The notes beneath the pieces were generated by a model. It worked only from the letters and a program-made list of their open reading frames with translations, was not told the DNA's origin and did not search any database. Shown here in pieces: positions 1-13,076 of a stretch of DNA of 64,000 nt. This stretch comes from Glandiceps talaboti. Taxonomy: Eukaryota; Hemichordata; Enteropneusta; Spengelidae. Location of the stretch: the NCBI RefSeq assembly GCF_964340395.1, contig NC_135566.1:19833797-19897796 (forward strand), in the 5' to 3' direction. How positions within the stretch are numbered: the first letter of the stretch is position 1; each line of letters begins with the position of its first letter. A program made the translations under genes and the position numbers.

Positions 1-1409
1 ACAAAGCGAAACATGTGTTACATGTAATTTAAATTAATGATTTATGTTAAACTTAGGTACAATCTAGTTACACATTTCAGGTTGGGTTATTGTATTTTAT
101 GAGCATGAAACATACATAGGAAATAGATCATGTGATTTGGTTTATCTGGTACAATTTAAGGTCAAAGTTGTGTTGTGCACCTTTATATTGAACCACCATT
201 TGCCCCTTGATTAGGTCGCAACAATGTGTGCAACGATCTAGAGATGTCATTTCTTTGCTGTCCAGGACATTTGTCGCGAAACCAATTAATCTGGTAGCTA
301 ACCAATATAGATGTATGGTGATTCCATTGTTTGTTCTCGACAAAGTGCTCCATCATGATCAATAAAATTGAATATCACCCATGTTTCTAAATTTTCTTTG
401 TGAATCCCTTTTTGTGGCATGCATGGTATTATTTTTTTTGTTAATAAAAATCACGTCATCTTTGAAACTTTATTAATCACATTCTTAGAAATAAAAATCT
501 GCATTAATTTAACTTATGTGTAAGCTAATCAGATTATGGATAAGGAGAAAAAAAAGAATTTTACTATGGAAGAAACTCGTCTCAGCAGACTAATGATTTC
601 CAAAAAAAGAATATTTTACAAAGTGTCTGCTTATCAAGTAGACTCTAAAAACGTACAATAATTCGAAAATGTTGAAATAAGGCACGATTCTTGTTTGTAG
701 GCAATTTCACTGTGTCCCTTGGATTAAGTTAATACAGTCTGATTGGAAATGAATTCAAATGGGGCGCAGACGACAATTGTTACAAATCGTATTCTAACGT
801 CTGCAACCTTTTCAAACATACACAACAAACACAGTAGATTAGAACCACGCGACAGTGGTGTCGGGAAGAAAATAATCAAATTGTCTCGATTTAATTTGAC
901 GGACGAGAAAACGAGATTTGGTAGGTTTCGCTCAAATTGCAATATGACGAAAGAATGACGCACATAATAATGATGAGGTCAAAGGTCGCGACACTGCTGT
1001 CTGTTTCCATCGCTTTTACCAACAAACTACATTTGACGTAATTTGACGAGCAATCGAAATCACGAGACAATTTAACTCGAGATGATTAGCGAATGGCGAT
1101 GTGAAAAAACTGTTCTAATTCACAATATCTTTCTCACACAATGTCACAAGTATGTAACAAGACTGTCTGAATAAAGGATTAATGCCAAACATCAGCAGTT
1201 TTTTTTAACTTTTGTTTGAACCGGGGACATTTTAGCATAAAAAAACATTTCTTTCACAAACATTTGTGAACACCATAATATTTCTAATCTATCTTAATTG
1301 AGAAAGGTAAAATTAGAGTCGTTTGTTAGTATTATGATACTAGGTATAATTTTTAGACAAATCAAAGATGGTCGTCAAAGCATGCTGTAGATCAGCTCTG
1401 AAAATTTAC
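1..1409. other. Intergenic AT-rich DNA, nothing recognised
   Basis: Both strands are open for about 70 codons at 724-963, but neither translation resembles a known protein and no splice context supports them. No repeat structure was seen. Confidence 0.5.
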
Positions 1410-1651
1410 TTGACGTTTAATTGATCACACATATAGTTACTTACCACCATGGAATGTTTTACTTGATCACTGTCACTTATCACCGTGCGAAGTTTATTTC
1501 AGCACGTAGTCACTTACCACCATGTGAAATTTACTTGATCACATATTGCCACTTACCATCCTATGAAGTTTACTTGATCACATAATTACTTACCACCCAC
1601 TGAAGTTTACTACATCACATATTCATTTTCACTTATCACCCTGTGAAGTTT
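1410..1651. repeat. Degenerate tandem repeat, about 46-50 bp unit, about 5 copies
   Basis: The phrase CACTTACCACCATGTGAA, followed by GTTTACTTGATCACATA, recurs at about 1437, 1488, 1548, 1585 and 1632 with substitutions and small indels. It runs straight into a GACA microsatellite. Confidence 0.75.
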
Positions 1652-1655
1652 AGAC

Positions 1656-1694
<39 letters not shown>

Positions 1695-1695
1695 G
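1652..1695. repeat. (GACA)n microsatellite
   Basis: About 10 GACA units directly abut the degenerate tandem repeat. Confidence 0.95.
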
Positions 1696-2657
1696 GCGCA
1701 GACCAATAGACGAATGAACATGCCACACGAACATAGGCAAGATCAATCTGACACAGGGGGACAATGAAGAAGTTAAGCACTTACAAGATAAGGTCAAATT
1801 ATTTCCTTCGTACAAACATGTACGTGTAAAATTGATAGCTAACGATTGCTATTTCCATGGGGATTTCTGTCAGATTTTTGCACTCCACAACCAGTATGCC
1901 TCGATACATACAAAGGCATAGTGGTTTCAACCAATGTCTGAATGTCTCCAGATCTTTGCACCAGTATGTTAATTGTTTTTTTAGTAAGTAGCGGATTTTC
2001 TTTTCAGAGATGAAAACGTGTCACACTTATGATCCGAATTTAAGTGCCAGATATTTTTTCCAAAAATATTTCCCTTCTTATAGGCGAATTGATTTTGAAG
2101 AAATGGTGATGCAGTCGTATGCGGCTGTCATTCATCCCATCTGCAAACGTTGCTATGGTGATGACATGTACAACTTGATCAAGTACATGGTTCTATTATC
2201 ATCCTTTAACAACACACACTAAATTGACAAACATCCTAATATATGTGGTTCGGTTTATCAGCAATATATCACATTCGTAGTTTCGACTTTGACATTTTCA
2301 GCAATTCTGTAAGTATGGATCTGTTTGAGATCCATGTGTTTGCAAAAAGGAATGAATTGTACAAGGTAGACCAGCAAATGTTATTTGCGTTAGTCAGCAA
2401 GTTCATTTTGCAATTGTATTTTATTGAAATCTACTCTACAATGACATTTTTGGTATAGTTCATAGAACTGTGCATGTTGGCTTGTTACACGAACACTGTC
2501 CATTACACCACATCAGCTGTAGATGATCCTGTCCAACGCTGTTGTGTGCTAGTGTATGGAAGAGATGATATGAATCTGAAATGATGAGAATGATAATGAT
2601 AGAAATGGAAACAAGGTATACCATGGAAAGTAGGACTGCAGATAGATGAAGGGAAAA
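1696..2657. other. Intergenic, no supported gene
   Basis: An acceptor-like TTTTCTTTTCAG lies just before a 70-codon ORF at 2010-2222. The translation is unrecognised and there is no donor partner, so no exon is called. Confidence 0.4.
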
Positions 2658-2717
2658 ATTCATTCATTCATTCATTCATTCATTCATTCATTCATTCATT
2701 CATTCATTCATTCACTC

Positions 2718-2799
<82 letters not shown>
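2658..2799. repeat. Compound microsatellite (CATT)n-(GACA)n
   Basis: CATT units run from about 2659 to 2713 and change directly into GACA units to 2799. ORFs across it are simple-repeat translations. Confidence 0.95.
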
Positions 2800-3104
2800 G
2801 TCAGTATTGCGTTCGAAACTTTTCAATTTACATTATATTTGAATGAAGTATTTCCCTATTCGAATATTACTAAAGGGAATTTATAATAGGTATGAATATT
2901 ACATTCATTTATTGATATTATGTAAAACAATAAATAGGTTTCTTATTTCCGATAAATGTATATTTAGTACATTTAATGCCCCTGGGAAATCATCACTGCT
3001 GAAAGTTTCATGATTTGTTGATGACAGTACTGTGGGCTGACAAAGAATACCATGCATGAACAGGGTCGTCAAATATGCACGAGTTGTGTCGATCACTACA
3101 AGTA

Positions 3105-3629
3105 GGGAGCCGTCAGTATTTACAGGAGGGGGTGGGCCAGAGGAAATCAAACATGGTCTGTTAAGTAAAACATGCCCCCTCCCCCCATTCTCCGTTTGCA
3201 AAAAGTGACCCTTCCCTTTGTCCCATTTTGTAAAACATGACCCTCCCCATGACAATTGCATATACTGAAAGTAAATCAATATTCCCATTATATGTATACA
3301 TACAAATTAAATGATTTTGACCCTATTAGAAAGCAATATTTCTACAGATAAAGTGACAAACAGTAAAAGACTGGCTAGTTACATTTCTCTTATAATCATA
3401 CACAATCTAGTTAGTATCTGAAACGTGCTTTCCTTGTTGTGCATAGTCTGCCTGATCTGGTCACGTGTAGAAGTTCCCTAATATCATTGTCACCATCATC
3501 ACCCTCACCTTCAGTATTGCCATTATCAGTGTCACTCTAATCTGACACACTGTCACTACTTGAGTAAGTAGATGTATCACTGTCTGTGTTCTCTGACATT
3601 CAATTGCAAAACTAAATAATCATCATCAC

Positions 3630-3727
<98 letters not shown>

Positions 3728-4025
3728 TTCACGGACAGTGTGAGTGATAAGGTGAGATGGTACACTCAACAAAATGCATCGTTTTATTAAATAATTTTCT
3801 TACAAAATATGCATTTTTATTTTTGTACTTTGGCATGTAATCACACAAAACGAATTGACAATAATTGAATCTTCAATTTGGTCAGAAACTAGGGAGTGTA
3901 AAATGTGACCCTACCCCCAAACATTATAATGCAAAATATGACCCTCTCCTAAGAACAGGTTTGTAAAATGTGACCCACCCCCTGATTCTTCCGACCCTCC
4001 CCTCCTGCAAATACTGAAGGCTCAC
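3105..4025. mobile_element. MITE-like element with about 42-bp inverted termini (family T1)
   Basis: The left end (3105-3147) begins GGGAGCCGTCAGTATTTACA. The reverse complement of the right end (3984-4025) begins GTGAGCCTTCAGTATTTGCA, and the match continues into a G-rich stretch with several mismatches. The flanking trinucleotides are GTA and TTA, compatible with a decayed 3-bp TTA duplication. Short subterminal direct repeats of the form TGTAAAATGTGACCC occur on both sides. No transposase ORF is present, so it is non-autonomous. The ends resemble those of the 2.6-kb element at 44,843-47,457. The TTA-type target suggests PIF/Harbinger, which is inference. Confidence 0.75.
3618..3726. repeat. 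(ATC)n-(AAC)n microsatellite inside the T1 MITE
   Basis: Trinucleotide tract of ATC units followed by AAC units. It lies inside the MITE, so it probably expanded after insertion. Confidence 0.95.
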
Positions 4026-5485
4026 TTACCTCTATACGTATACGAGTAAAAATATCTTTCAGTGCAAAAAACTGCACAATAATTTGTGAAATAATAAAAA
4101 CACGTAATTGGCATGTAATAACTAAGATATAATTTCCGCCAGCGAATAAAATGTATCGAATAATTACCGACCATGAATAAATAATTGTACGAGGTCTGAT
4201 ATCAATTTGTATCGGGACGGCATCGTCATTATTCAGTCACGATTCATCACCCGTATGTATAATGCAAATGACCTTATTGCGTCTCTGTATATCTAGCGTG
4301 TTGAACAAATTAACGTGCATCAGTCGATGTTATAGTTTAGACTTCGCGATTTTGAGACAAATGTGAGAACGTCGATGAGGACAGTGGTGTTGTGATGCCA
4401 TACTGATGTATTCCTACATACTGGAAGTCAGCACGACTAGACAACATGTGAGTTTATGTCAGTACGTTGTTATCAGCCATACACCACACCACACCATACA
4501 CTATTTCTCTACTATATACTCATTCATTCTGTAGATGTCGCAGTTTACCCCAATTTTAAATTAGGAAAAACACCGGAGAAAAACAATTAGTGCTTACCCA
4601 TAATAGATGGTTTACAACAATTTCCTTTTACCGCCACCGAAGTTAATTCCAGATGGCTACGTTCAACGGATATCGTTATAGCGTGCACCGATCTAGATTA
4701 TAATTCAACCAGTGTTCAACAATAGTGTACACTATCAACTTAATATTAAGGCTATGACATTCCAGCAATAATACTCATAAAATTATTATATGTAAACTGC
4801 ACAGAGCTTGGCGACATTTTGAGCTGAATATCTATCACACCGTTACATGTCTAATACCGTGTTGCCCTTACATGTGAAACCGGCGACCCCATTAATCTCG
4901 TACGAACTCTACAGGTTTCTCTGCGTTCACTCTTAGTTCAGGCAAAACTAAGAAAATGATATACATGTCTTATTCACCATCCAATTAAGACCTCTTCGAC
5001 GTCTAAACATTGTAAAAAACACTTCACGGTTTAGTAAGTACACAAGAAAGATTGCCACGTTGACGTCCTCATTTGCTTTCCCACTATGTAAACTCATCAG
5101 TGTGGCCTAGTATTAGATGGTCTGAAGTGGGTCTTGTAATTATGTTTATAGTCATCAAAACAACGTAACGTAGTGTTAATTTATTTCCCGCCTCTGCGTG
5201 ATAGTCAGTAAAATATATGTCACGCTAACCCTAAATGCGTTTTTGCATTGGATTACACAGTTATATATTGACGTGATCTGGAGCTTATAAGAGAAAGGGC
5301 AACAGAAGAGTGCAGGCCTTAGCTTGTTGTAACATGTGTAGGTTACAAAATATAAAGACCAGATTTAAACTGAATGCCTCCCGTAAGGCCTACACATATT
5401 GTTGGAATGCAAAATTCTAAACTATAGCTATTATACATGTGATGCACAGTGAACATATTCCCTAGTTATTTTAAAAAAAAGGTAG
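4026..5485. other. Intergenic, no gene or repeat recognised
   Basis: Mixed AT-rich sequence with no ORF of note. A GTGAGT donor-like site lies near 4448 after ACAACAT. This could end a non-coding first exon, but no acceptor or coding exon can be linked to it. Confidence 0.4.
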
Positions 5486-6215
5486 ATTATGCTAATTAAC
5501 CATATAGATTATATGTTACAACATCAAGCTTTAAATGACACATGCACTTTTTCACCATCGACCATCAATACATATACAAAACTGATATTTGAAGTTTGCA
5601 TTCTTAAGAAATAGACTAATTACGGAAAATTATTGAATATGCAAATTAGTCATAAGACAGGTTTTAGAGGATGTGCGCTTTGTCTTGGTCGATGTATGTG
5701 CCAAATTATATGAATTTGGAACCTGCATTCCAAAGATATAGTTTAATTACTGAAGATCATTAATTATTCAAATCAATCATTAAAAGTAGAGGCTATGTCT
5801 ACAAACTTGCGCGCATTGTTATGGTTGGTATATGCGCCAAATTGTATGAAATATGAAGCTTGCATTCTGAAGATAAAGCAGAATTACTGAAAGTCATTAA
5901 TTATGCAAATTATTCATTACAAATGTAATCTACATCAACAAACTTTTTAGGACATATGCGCGTAGTTATGGATAACTAATGTACTAAATTATATTGACAT
6001 TGAAGTATGCATTTTTTAAGATATAGCCTAATTACCGATTAATTATTCATAAAAGCGTTAAGCTAAATTAACATTAACAAACCTTATAGGACATATGCAC
6101 TTTGTTATTGTTAACATATGAACCAAATGATATTGAATTTGAAGTATTCGTTCCAATAGCCTAATTACTCAAAACCATTAATTATGCAAATAACTAATTA
6201 ATTTTCATTGGATGT
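5486..6215. repeat. Degenerate 140-bp tandem array, about 5 copies
   Basis: Each unit carries a variant of GAAGTTTGCATTCTTAAGA, then ATAGNCTAATTAC, then CATTAATTATGCAAAT. Most have ACATATGCGCNTTGTTATGG between. Units begin near 5490, 5636, 5769, 5912 and 6041. The array is followed within 100 bp by AC and GACA microsatellites. Confidence 0.7.
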
Positions 6216-6304
6216 TTACCAAAATCTAATCAGTTCTTGTCATTAGCATATGGAAGATGTTTAGCGAATTTCAGTATAATTGAACCAGCCATTTTTAAGA
6301 AAAT

Positions 6305-6327
6305 GATGACACAGACAGACACACACA

Positions 6328-6371
<44 letters not shown>

Positions 6372-6440
6372 GGCAGACAGACAGACAGACAGACACACAC
6401 AGAGACACACAGACACACAGACACACATGCACACACACAG
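6305..6440. repeat. Compound (CA)n-(GACA)n-(CA)n microsatellite
   Basis: CA units flank a GACA core of about 17 units. The 140-codon ORF across it is a repeat translation. Confidence 0.95.
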
Positions 6441-6550
6441 AGTAAGACATCGCCATCTTTGCTAAAAACTCGTTTCAGTCTGCGTCACACATGCTTATCG
6501 GGTGTTAAGGAATCTGTTTCGTATGCCGTATGTCAATCAAATAGTTATTC

Positions 6551-6552
<2 letters not shown>

Positions 6553-6627
<75 letters not shown>

Positions 6628-6642
6628 CAGACAGACAGACAG
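6553..6642. repeat. (GA)n-(GACA)n microsatellite
   Basis: About 34 GA dinucleotides end in a few GACA units. Confidence 0.95.
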
Positions 6643-7150
6643 TTGTCTTATTTTTATGACGATGCTGTTGGTATGCACACTATTGATATCGATGGCATAT
6701 TTGTAAAAGGGAAGAAAGGAGAACTATTCTATATGCACTACGTGTGCCCTAAAATTTACCTTTTCTATTTACTCTCAGTGATCTGGTGCCGTTCAATATT
6801 TGAGATAGGGAACTTAATTTTACCTGAAATTAAAGTGGCATATTTGCTTGTGAAAAACCCCACATAAAATCAAATGAATTACTCTTCTTATCTTTTTCGT
6901 TCTGAACAATATCATGTACTTTTTATATTCCATGATTCGTATTTATTTGAGGGGGCTTACAAATCACGATCACTCTTCATAAAACATAGTACATTTCTTG
7001 TTTTTTTCTTCGTTTTGTTTTTATATTTCTATCACGTTAGTTGAAAGGAGAATAAAGGCATACATACATACATACAACAGTACGCAATGTATAGCCTGAA
7101 TTTGCCATGATGTATGCACCTTGTTTCGTATTCCATACATATATGACACG

Positions 7151-7443
7151 TTGCAGGTTAGTGTTCACTCTCTCTGTTTAATACCAAGTATACAATAATA
7201 CGAAACTGCAAATGTTACAGAATAAGATAGCTAAATTGCTAAATTTCACACATACATCTAACGCAGACATCAAAACATTGGCGCCACTGTGTTTGCTATT
7301 AACTGCAGTAGGTTTAAGTGACATGTACACTAAATGTAGCAAGAAGTTGCCATTTTGCTATCTTAAAGTGTAGAAAGTTTATATTCTTATTGGTTTATGC
7401 GTATTTGCATTAAAATAGAGAGAGTGAACATTAACCCTCAACG
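7151..7443. mobile_element. Small MITE with about 35-bp inverted termini
   Basis: The left end has GGTTAGTGTTCACTCTCTCT. The reverse complement of the right end has GGTTAATGTTCACTCTCTCT, flanked by further matching bases (TTG...GTTTAAT). The 290-bp body has no ORF. The target duplication is unclear because CG lies on both sides but is only two bases. Confidence 0.7.
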
Positions 7444-7788
7444 CGCTGTATATCCCTTGTCGTTTTGGAAAAAAGTAACAATTTAACCCTGAAAGGTCAA
7501 CCAGGATAAAGTCCCCTTTTGTTATTATTTTAAAATCACTGCTGTTGATAATAGTAGATATGAGTTATAGCCAAGTGTACATAGCGACTTTGCAGTTTTG
7601 CATTATGTATTACGTTGTTTAAAGTATGCATTGCCATGGAAATGGCGGATCATCACTTTGCGGGAGATCACTCTCCGGTTTTGTATAGATCAGTACTGTC
7701 AATAGACTCGGCGAATGAGACAAGCTTTGTACAAACACGGGACGCCCATAACATGAATGTGGACTGATGTTAATTGATAGTAACTCAA

Positions 7789-8275
7789 AGTGACACTAAC
7801 TGCGTTTATAATCTTTTTTACTCAGGTGAAAATATTAACATGCAACCCCATTTGAACTATTCTAGGATCATGTTACTGTAGATGCATGTCTTCTATGACA
7901 TTAAAACGTGCTTGTTGGCATTGTTAGATCAGTTGTATACGTTTCAATTACGTCATCTCATCATTTATAACTTATATCTAGGGTTGAGTTCCGTGAATTG
8001 CAAATAATGCTTAACGTGGCACAAGCTGGGTTTATATTCTTTTACTCAAGTGAAAATACTTCAATAATAATCTCAATTAAAATACTTTAAAATGATTTGT
8101 CAGTGCATACTTTGTATAGCATTACGATTGTCTTCTGGCATTGTTAAAATAGTTGATTGCATTGTAGGGATTTCCTGAACATTTTTGAGACGTTTGATAA
8201 ATGACGTCATCGGCTGGTTTATAAATTATAGCTTGATACCAGGTTTGAGTTCAGTTAATTGCAAGTGGCGGCTAA
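7789..8275. repeat. Diverged tandem duplication, about 235-255 bp unit, 2 copies
   Basis: Both halves contain, in order, a GTTTATAAT/TTCTTTTACTCA block followed by GTGAAAATA, then TGTCTTCT, GGCATTGTTA, ACGTCATC, TTATAA and GTTGAGTTC/GTTTGAGTTC followed by AATTGCAA. The order and spacing are kept over the full unit. Confidence 0.65.
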
Positions 8276-9538
8276 GTGTGCTTCTAATCAGTAAGTAGAA
8301 TACTTATAAATATGATGCATAAACTACGCCCAAACATGTGTAAACTCGGCTTGTCTTTAAGTACGTATGCTTAAGTAAGTAGAAAACTGCATCATATCGT
8401 TTATATATACATAAAAAATCTTATCCAAATAAATACATACAGACTCATCTGTTATCCCCTCTTATATCACTCGTAGTATATCATTCAAAGACATGTTTTT
8501 TGGCCTACAACTACTCAACAAAAGGTTCCTAATCCTGTCGTCTGGGGTGAAGGATAAAATTGACATGGTTATATTAGCATAAATAGACATCGTTATATTA
8601 GCATAGTTTACACTGCGAGTATCTATGAAAGTCCTGTTGTAGAGTGAATGAATTCGTTCACATTGAAATATCTTTTGTCTGCCATGGCCAACATGTATAT
8701 AGCAATATTTCATATCATTACCTTAAAGGGATCAGTTCTATGACTGTTTTCTGAAATAAAGTACAGGTAGTTCAAAATGTACACACAAAAAATCAAGAAT
8801 TTAGTAAAGGTTTTTGTGGGAACCTTTGACCTTAACAATTATACAAATGTGCAATACTACATTCAGCAAGGATATTACATCATCAATTCACATATGTTAC
8901 TACAGTTAAAGGTATCTGTTTTTTGCATATCCATGTCAATTCCGTTAATATAAGTATTGAATAACCTTTGACCTCGTGTGATTTGTTTTCCCAATCCTGT
9001 TGGAGACAAAGACAATGATAATGTCTGAAAATATTTCTCCTTTGATATAAGCTAGGTACCTTTTCAATTTATTAGGCCATTATTTTTTTTCTTCCATCGA
9101 TAACCGTTGATGCTTGAAACAAATTTATCGCTTTACACAATAGCTAGATTGTTCACAATATACGTAAACATGGATTGGGTGTATGGGCAGCATAGTGTCA
9201 ATATTTCATCACAATTCATGTACATATGTTATATATATTTTAACTATTTAGAGAACCCCGAACTGAAACATATTTTATACATCAGTAACTAAAATCAACC
9301 GCAAGGAAAGTTGAAACACGAGTCGCTTAATTATATTCCGTGCACGTTTCTCGTCGCTCGACACTTGAAATGTTGTCAATATACGTCCCGGTAAATTACT
9401 TCCACGCTGACAATTTGGATACATCGTTATCTACACGAGGTCTAGTAATAGGCACTACACATACAAGGAAAGCTTTGTCAGTTCTCTTGTTACGATAATT
9501 CACAACGCGTTTGACATCGGTGCTAATGGTCAGAATAG
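8276..9538. other. Intergenic, no supported gene
   Basis: AT-rich sequence with a few short chance ORFs. An imperfect doublet of TTATATTAGCATA lies near 8569-8605. Confidence 0.4.
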
Positions 9539-9572
9539 CGATGTGATGTGATGTGATGTGATGTGATGTGAT
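9539..9572. repeat. (GTGAT)n pentanucleotide repeat
   Basis: Six to seven GTGAT units. The same pentamer class appears in the region at 14.1-14.5 kb. Confidence 0.9.
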
Positions 9573-9728
9573 ACTAAACAAACGATCATGCTTATCCGTC
9601 GACGTTACTTTCATTTCCGAGAAAATATAGTTTCAAGGAGACATTTCTTAGCTCGCAAAGTAGTATAAAAATAATATTCAAAACTCATTTCCACAGTAGA
9701 TACATAACGTTGTCGAATATTACCAATG

Positions 9729-9807
9729 GATGAGTGAGTGAGTGAGTGCGTGCGTGCGTGCGTGCGCGCGCGCGCATGTGTGTGTGTGTGTGTGAGTGAG
9801 TGAGTGA
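9729..9807. repeat. Compound GTGA/GTGC/GC/TG microsatellite
   Basis: GAGT units pass into GCGT, then alternating GC, then TG, then back to GAGT. The centre has Z-DNA-type alternating purine-pyrimidine sequence. Confidence 0.9.
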
Positions 9808-10176
9808 CCGATTTATTGTTTCGCAGTGTACTGCGCTCTATGTGATTGCATAACTCACTATGCTATTGGTTGACTTTATTTATCAAAATAAACTGTTTCC
9901 TGTCAATTTTACACAAACCCTTACTAATAAATACATTTCAATGCTTTACGTTACGCTTACACATTGCTCAATCATTCCCAACTGAGTTTCTCAAGGACAA
10001 AGATATTGCAAATGGAAAGACAGTTTTCATAATAACAGCAACACTAGGTAATTGTTGTACGTAATTGAACTTGGAGATAAATAGGTGGCAGTTTTCCTCT
10101 CAGCGATTTTTTGTATCAACTACATCAGAAGTTGGTTTTTCCTGCAATCAAGAGAACTATTCTTGTGATCATGATA

Positions 10177-10239
10177 TCTCTATCATCATCATCATCATCA
10201 TCATCATAGTCGTCGCCATCATCATCATCATCATCATCA

Positions 10240-10273
<34 letters not shown>

Positions 10274-10281
10274 CGTCGACG
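10177..10281. repeat. (ATC)n/(GTC)n microsatellite
   Basis: ATC units interrupted near 10207 are followed by GTC units, ending in GACGTC. The Ile/Val-rich and Asp-rich ORFs here are simple-repeat translations. Confidence 0.95.
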
Positions 10282-12467
10282 TCAAAAATTGTACTTGAGA
10301 CCATTTTCATCCTGCCAGTCGATGAATGCAAGGCTTAATCTCTATGCTAGAGATAGCATTAAGTATATTCTTTTAGTATGGAATTCCCCTATTATGCTTC
10401 GAGCAAAAGGTAAAGGCTATTGTATTCGGATGTGTTGCATATGGTTAAAGGCTTTGTTATCACGCTTTAAAGCTAACTAAAGAAAATAAACACATAACAA
10501 GAAAAGGAACCATATATGAGAAAACTGGACTGAATGATTTCCACAATCAGAATAATTCGTATTGGAATATTGAATGTATAAAAACTATACATTTCAAACA
10601 TTAATATTGACATTGAAAATCAAACATTCATCACATTCTTGTTTTATGGAGTTCTTCATTGATCTGACGTATATTTCCATTGAATTTTTTGAACTTGTTC
10701 CTGACGTCACTCTGGTTGATATGCAGACTTTAAAATGGATTGATTGATAATTTGAGAATCGAATTCCCCAAATTATGCTATATATCGATAGTATGCACAT
10801 TTCGTTTATGAAATGGTTGTTGCTTTGTCGTTGTAATGTGATTATCAATTAGGCAGAAATCTCGACTAAGGACTATTAAATCATCGGTAATCTGTAACAT
10901 GAGATTATGGATGACCGTGTTCAACCATAATGACGCTAAAACCTTGTTAAGCACCATTCGATCAATGTGACTCGTATTAATGATGTTCATTTCAGCAAAT
11001 TGTTGATATGAATAACGGATGATTGACATATTGCACGTGAAATCTGACCTATTTCACACATGCTGTGAAACGGCAGTTATGATAATTAACCACCTGTGTA
11101 CTCATCCTTTTTTAGCAGAGCTGTAAATTTTTGTCTGCTGAAACGTGAATGACATTTCTTACTGAGGATGTCTCTGTCGTTTACTATGAACAGTGTATTT
11201 TATTTGGAAAAAGGGCTAGTAATTTACGTAAAAGACATTTAATATATGCAGTTCTCATGTGATGAATTTAATTACAGTGCTTTGAACAAATTAATTGGAG
11301 TTTGAATAGATCTATCAAGAATAAATGAAACATCGTGCTATTACACAAAACATATTACTGTTTGATAAAAAAGATAAATTGATGTAATTTTGCAGGGGGG
11401 GGGGGCATTACACTTTTGTCATAAAAGAAAAGCAATCATAAAATTTTCCCTTTCAAATCTTCAAATTGTTCACTATTGAGTATGCTAATGAGTCAGTTCC
11501 AAAACGGCCAGTCTTGACTTGTTGCATACATGTCAATACATGTATTTTTCATGCAAATAAAATAACCATATCAGGAAATTGCAGGACAAATATTTTAGTT
11601 TAGCTACCAAGGTTATCATTGATTGTAAACAGAATACAGCAGGTGAAACGTCACCATTTGACTCTGATTCAGTTCTCCATCGATGTTTTATTTCAGGTTT
11701 TGAAGCACAATTCATGCGTGTGTCAGCATGGAAACGGAACCAGATTTCACTATATTTAATTAGTTTTTCTTCAAATTTATCCACACAACATAGCTCACAA
11801 GAATAAAAAAAATACGTTATACATCAGAGTCTCGTCCTTCATGCTGTTCAGATTATGGAATGTTAGTGACTGTGTTTGTAGTTCACGCAGTACTACTCAA
11901 AACATGTCTACTTCATTCCCTTGCCAGCCATGTGATGTACTCATTGTGTGCAGTATCCAGTGCAATACATAAAAACGAAGTGAGGTTAATTGAATCAGCC
12001 ATGACCCACATGGCAAAAACTTAGCTTCTATTCATATCCGTTAGTATGACGTGTTAAAAGAGTGACTTACATACAAACATTAGTAGTAAATTGTGACGAG
12101 ATTCACCAGGATTGTGAATTATTAGTATATATAAAGACGTTTGAACACTCTAACACGCACTCTACGCTGCGATCTAAGAATATGAGAATCATGGACGATG
12201 TATCATTTATTCTCCTGCATTATAGATAGGGTATGCAAATGACCTTTTCGATATAAAACGTACACAATGAATAAATTTGCATCTCATTTAATCCATGCGT
12301 TGAACTTCATACATAAACCGATTTTCATGCATTAGGTATATAGATATGTGAATGATTTGGGTGGCTACACATTCATACGACACATAATCCACTCAATCCA
12401 ACTGTATACGTTGAGAGCTTGTATAGACGTTCTAATTCTATGCGCTTACTGAGGCGTTAGGCCTAAT
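10282..12467. other. Intergenic, no supported gene
   Basis: Several 60-84 codon ORFs, some overlapping on both strands (for example 11,533-11,806), show no recognisable domain. A G homopolymer of about 12 lies near 11,395. Confidence 0.4.
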
Positions 12468-12937
12468 AGATTCATTTTATATGCGTGTGTACGATCAGTG
12501 TCTGTATTTATGTAATTTATAACAAAACATCTTACATCATGCCACCTAATTGAAAGTCTATGCTCTCTTAATTTTGGTAGTAAGGATATGAATGAAAACA
12601 ATAGGCCTGTGTGGTTCCGATTACTCTCAATTTTAGAATAGGTGGGGTAGGTAGATTTTATTTTATTATTTTTTTTTTCTATGTGAGTGTCTAGTTCAGG
12701 TTTTCCATTGTTTTCCAAATGGTCTCTGTGTTGTCTATTTCTTCCCATCAGATGTACAGTCATTACAGATTGGAAGAGCACTTTTATTTTCTCTTTTTAA
12801 GTTGATGTCAGTTTCCGCATCCACTATTTCTCGTGAGACTTCACAATGCTTGCGTTTTTATTATTTTTTTCTCGAATACGTAAAAAAAGTGTAGGGTCGG
12901 CAGTGAAAGCTAGGTGGATCGGGTAACCTTAGGGGAA
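12468..12937 (+). mobile_element. Dispersed repeat family A, copy 1 (longest)
   Basis: Shares long near-identical blocks with 17,550-17,876 and, inverted, with 21,963-22,342. Shared landmarks are AGATTCATTTTATATGCG near the start, GTGTCTAGTTCAGGTTTTCC in the middle, CACTATTTCTCGTGAGACTT, and a GGGTCGGC...GGGTAACC end. This copy has about 140 bp (12,520-12,660) missing from copy 2. No ORF matches a transposase, so the class is unknown. Confidence 0.8.
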
Positions 12938-13076
12938 TGTATACTTCCAAGGGCCGTACAATTGGCCGTTTTGCCGCTATGGATCCGTACCAGGGGTAAT
13001 AATTGTAGAGCGCTTTAAGTAGAGTGGGACAGAGCCACGTAAAAATGAACAGTACTGTTATTACTATCATTATTAA
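12938..13076 (+). mobile_element. 5'-truncated SINE fragment
   Basis: Matches the 3' half of the SINE at 49,165-49,532, including CCAGGGGTAATAATTGTA, then AGCGCTTTAAG and a terminal ATTATTA-rich tail. It abuts the end of family A copy 1. Confidence 0.7.

Noticed and set aside
2905-3288. 127-codon minus ORF
   Set aside because: It crosses the terminus of the T1 MITE and reads its G-rich end as protein.
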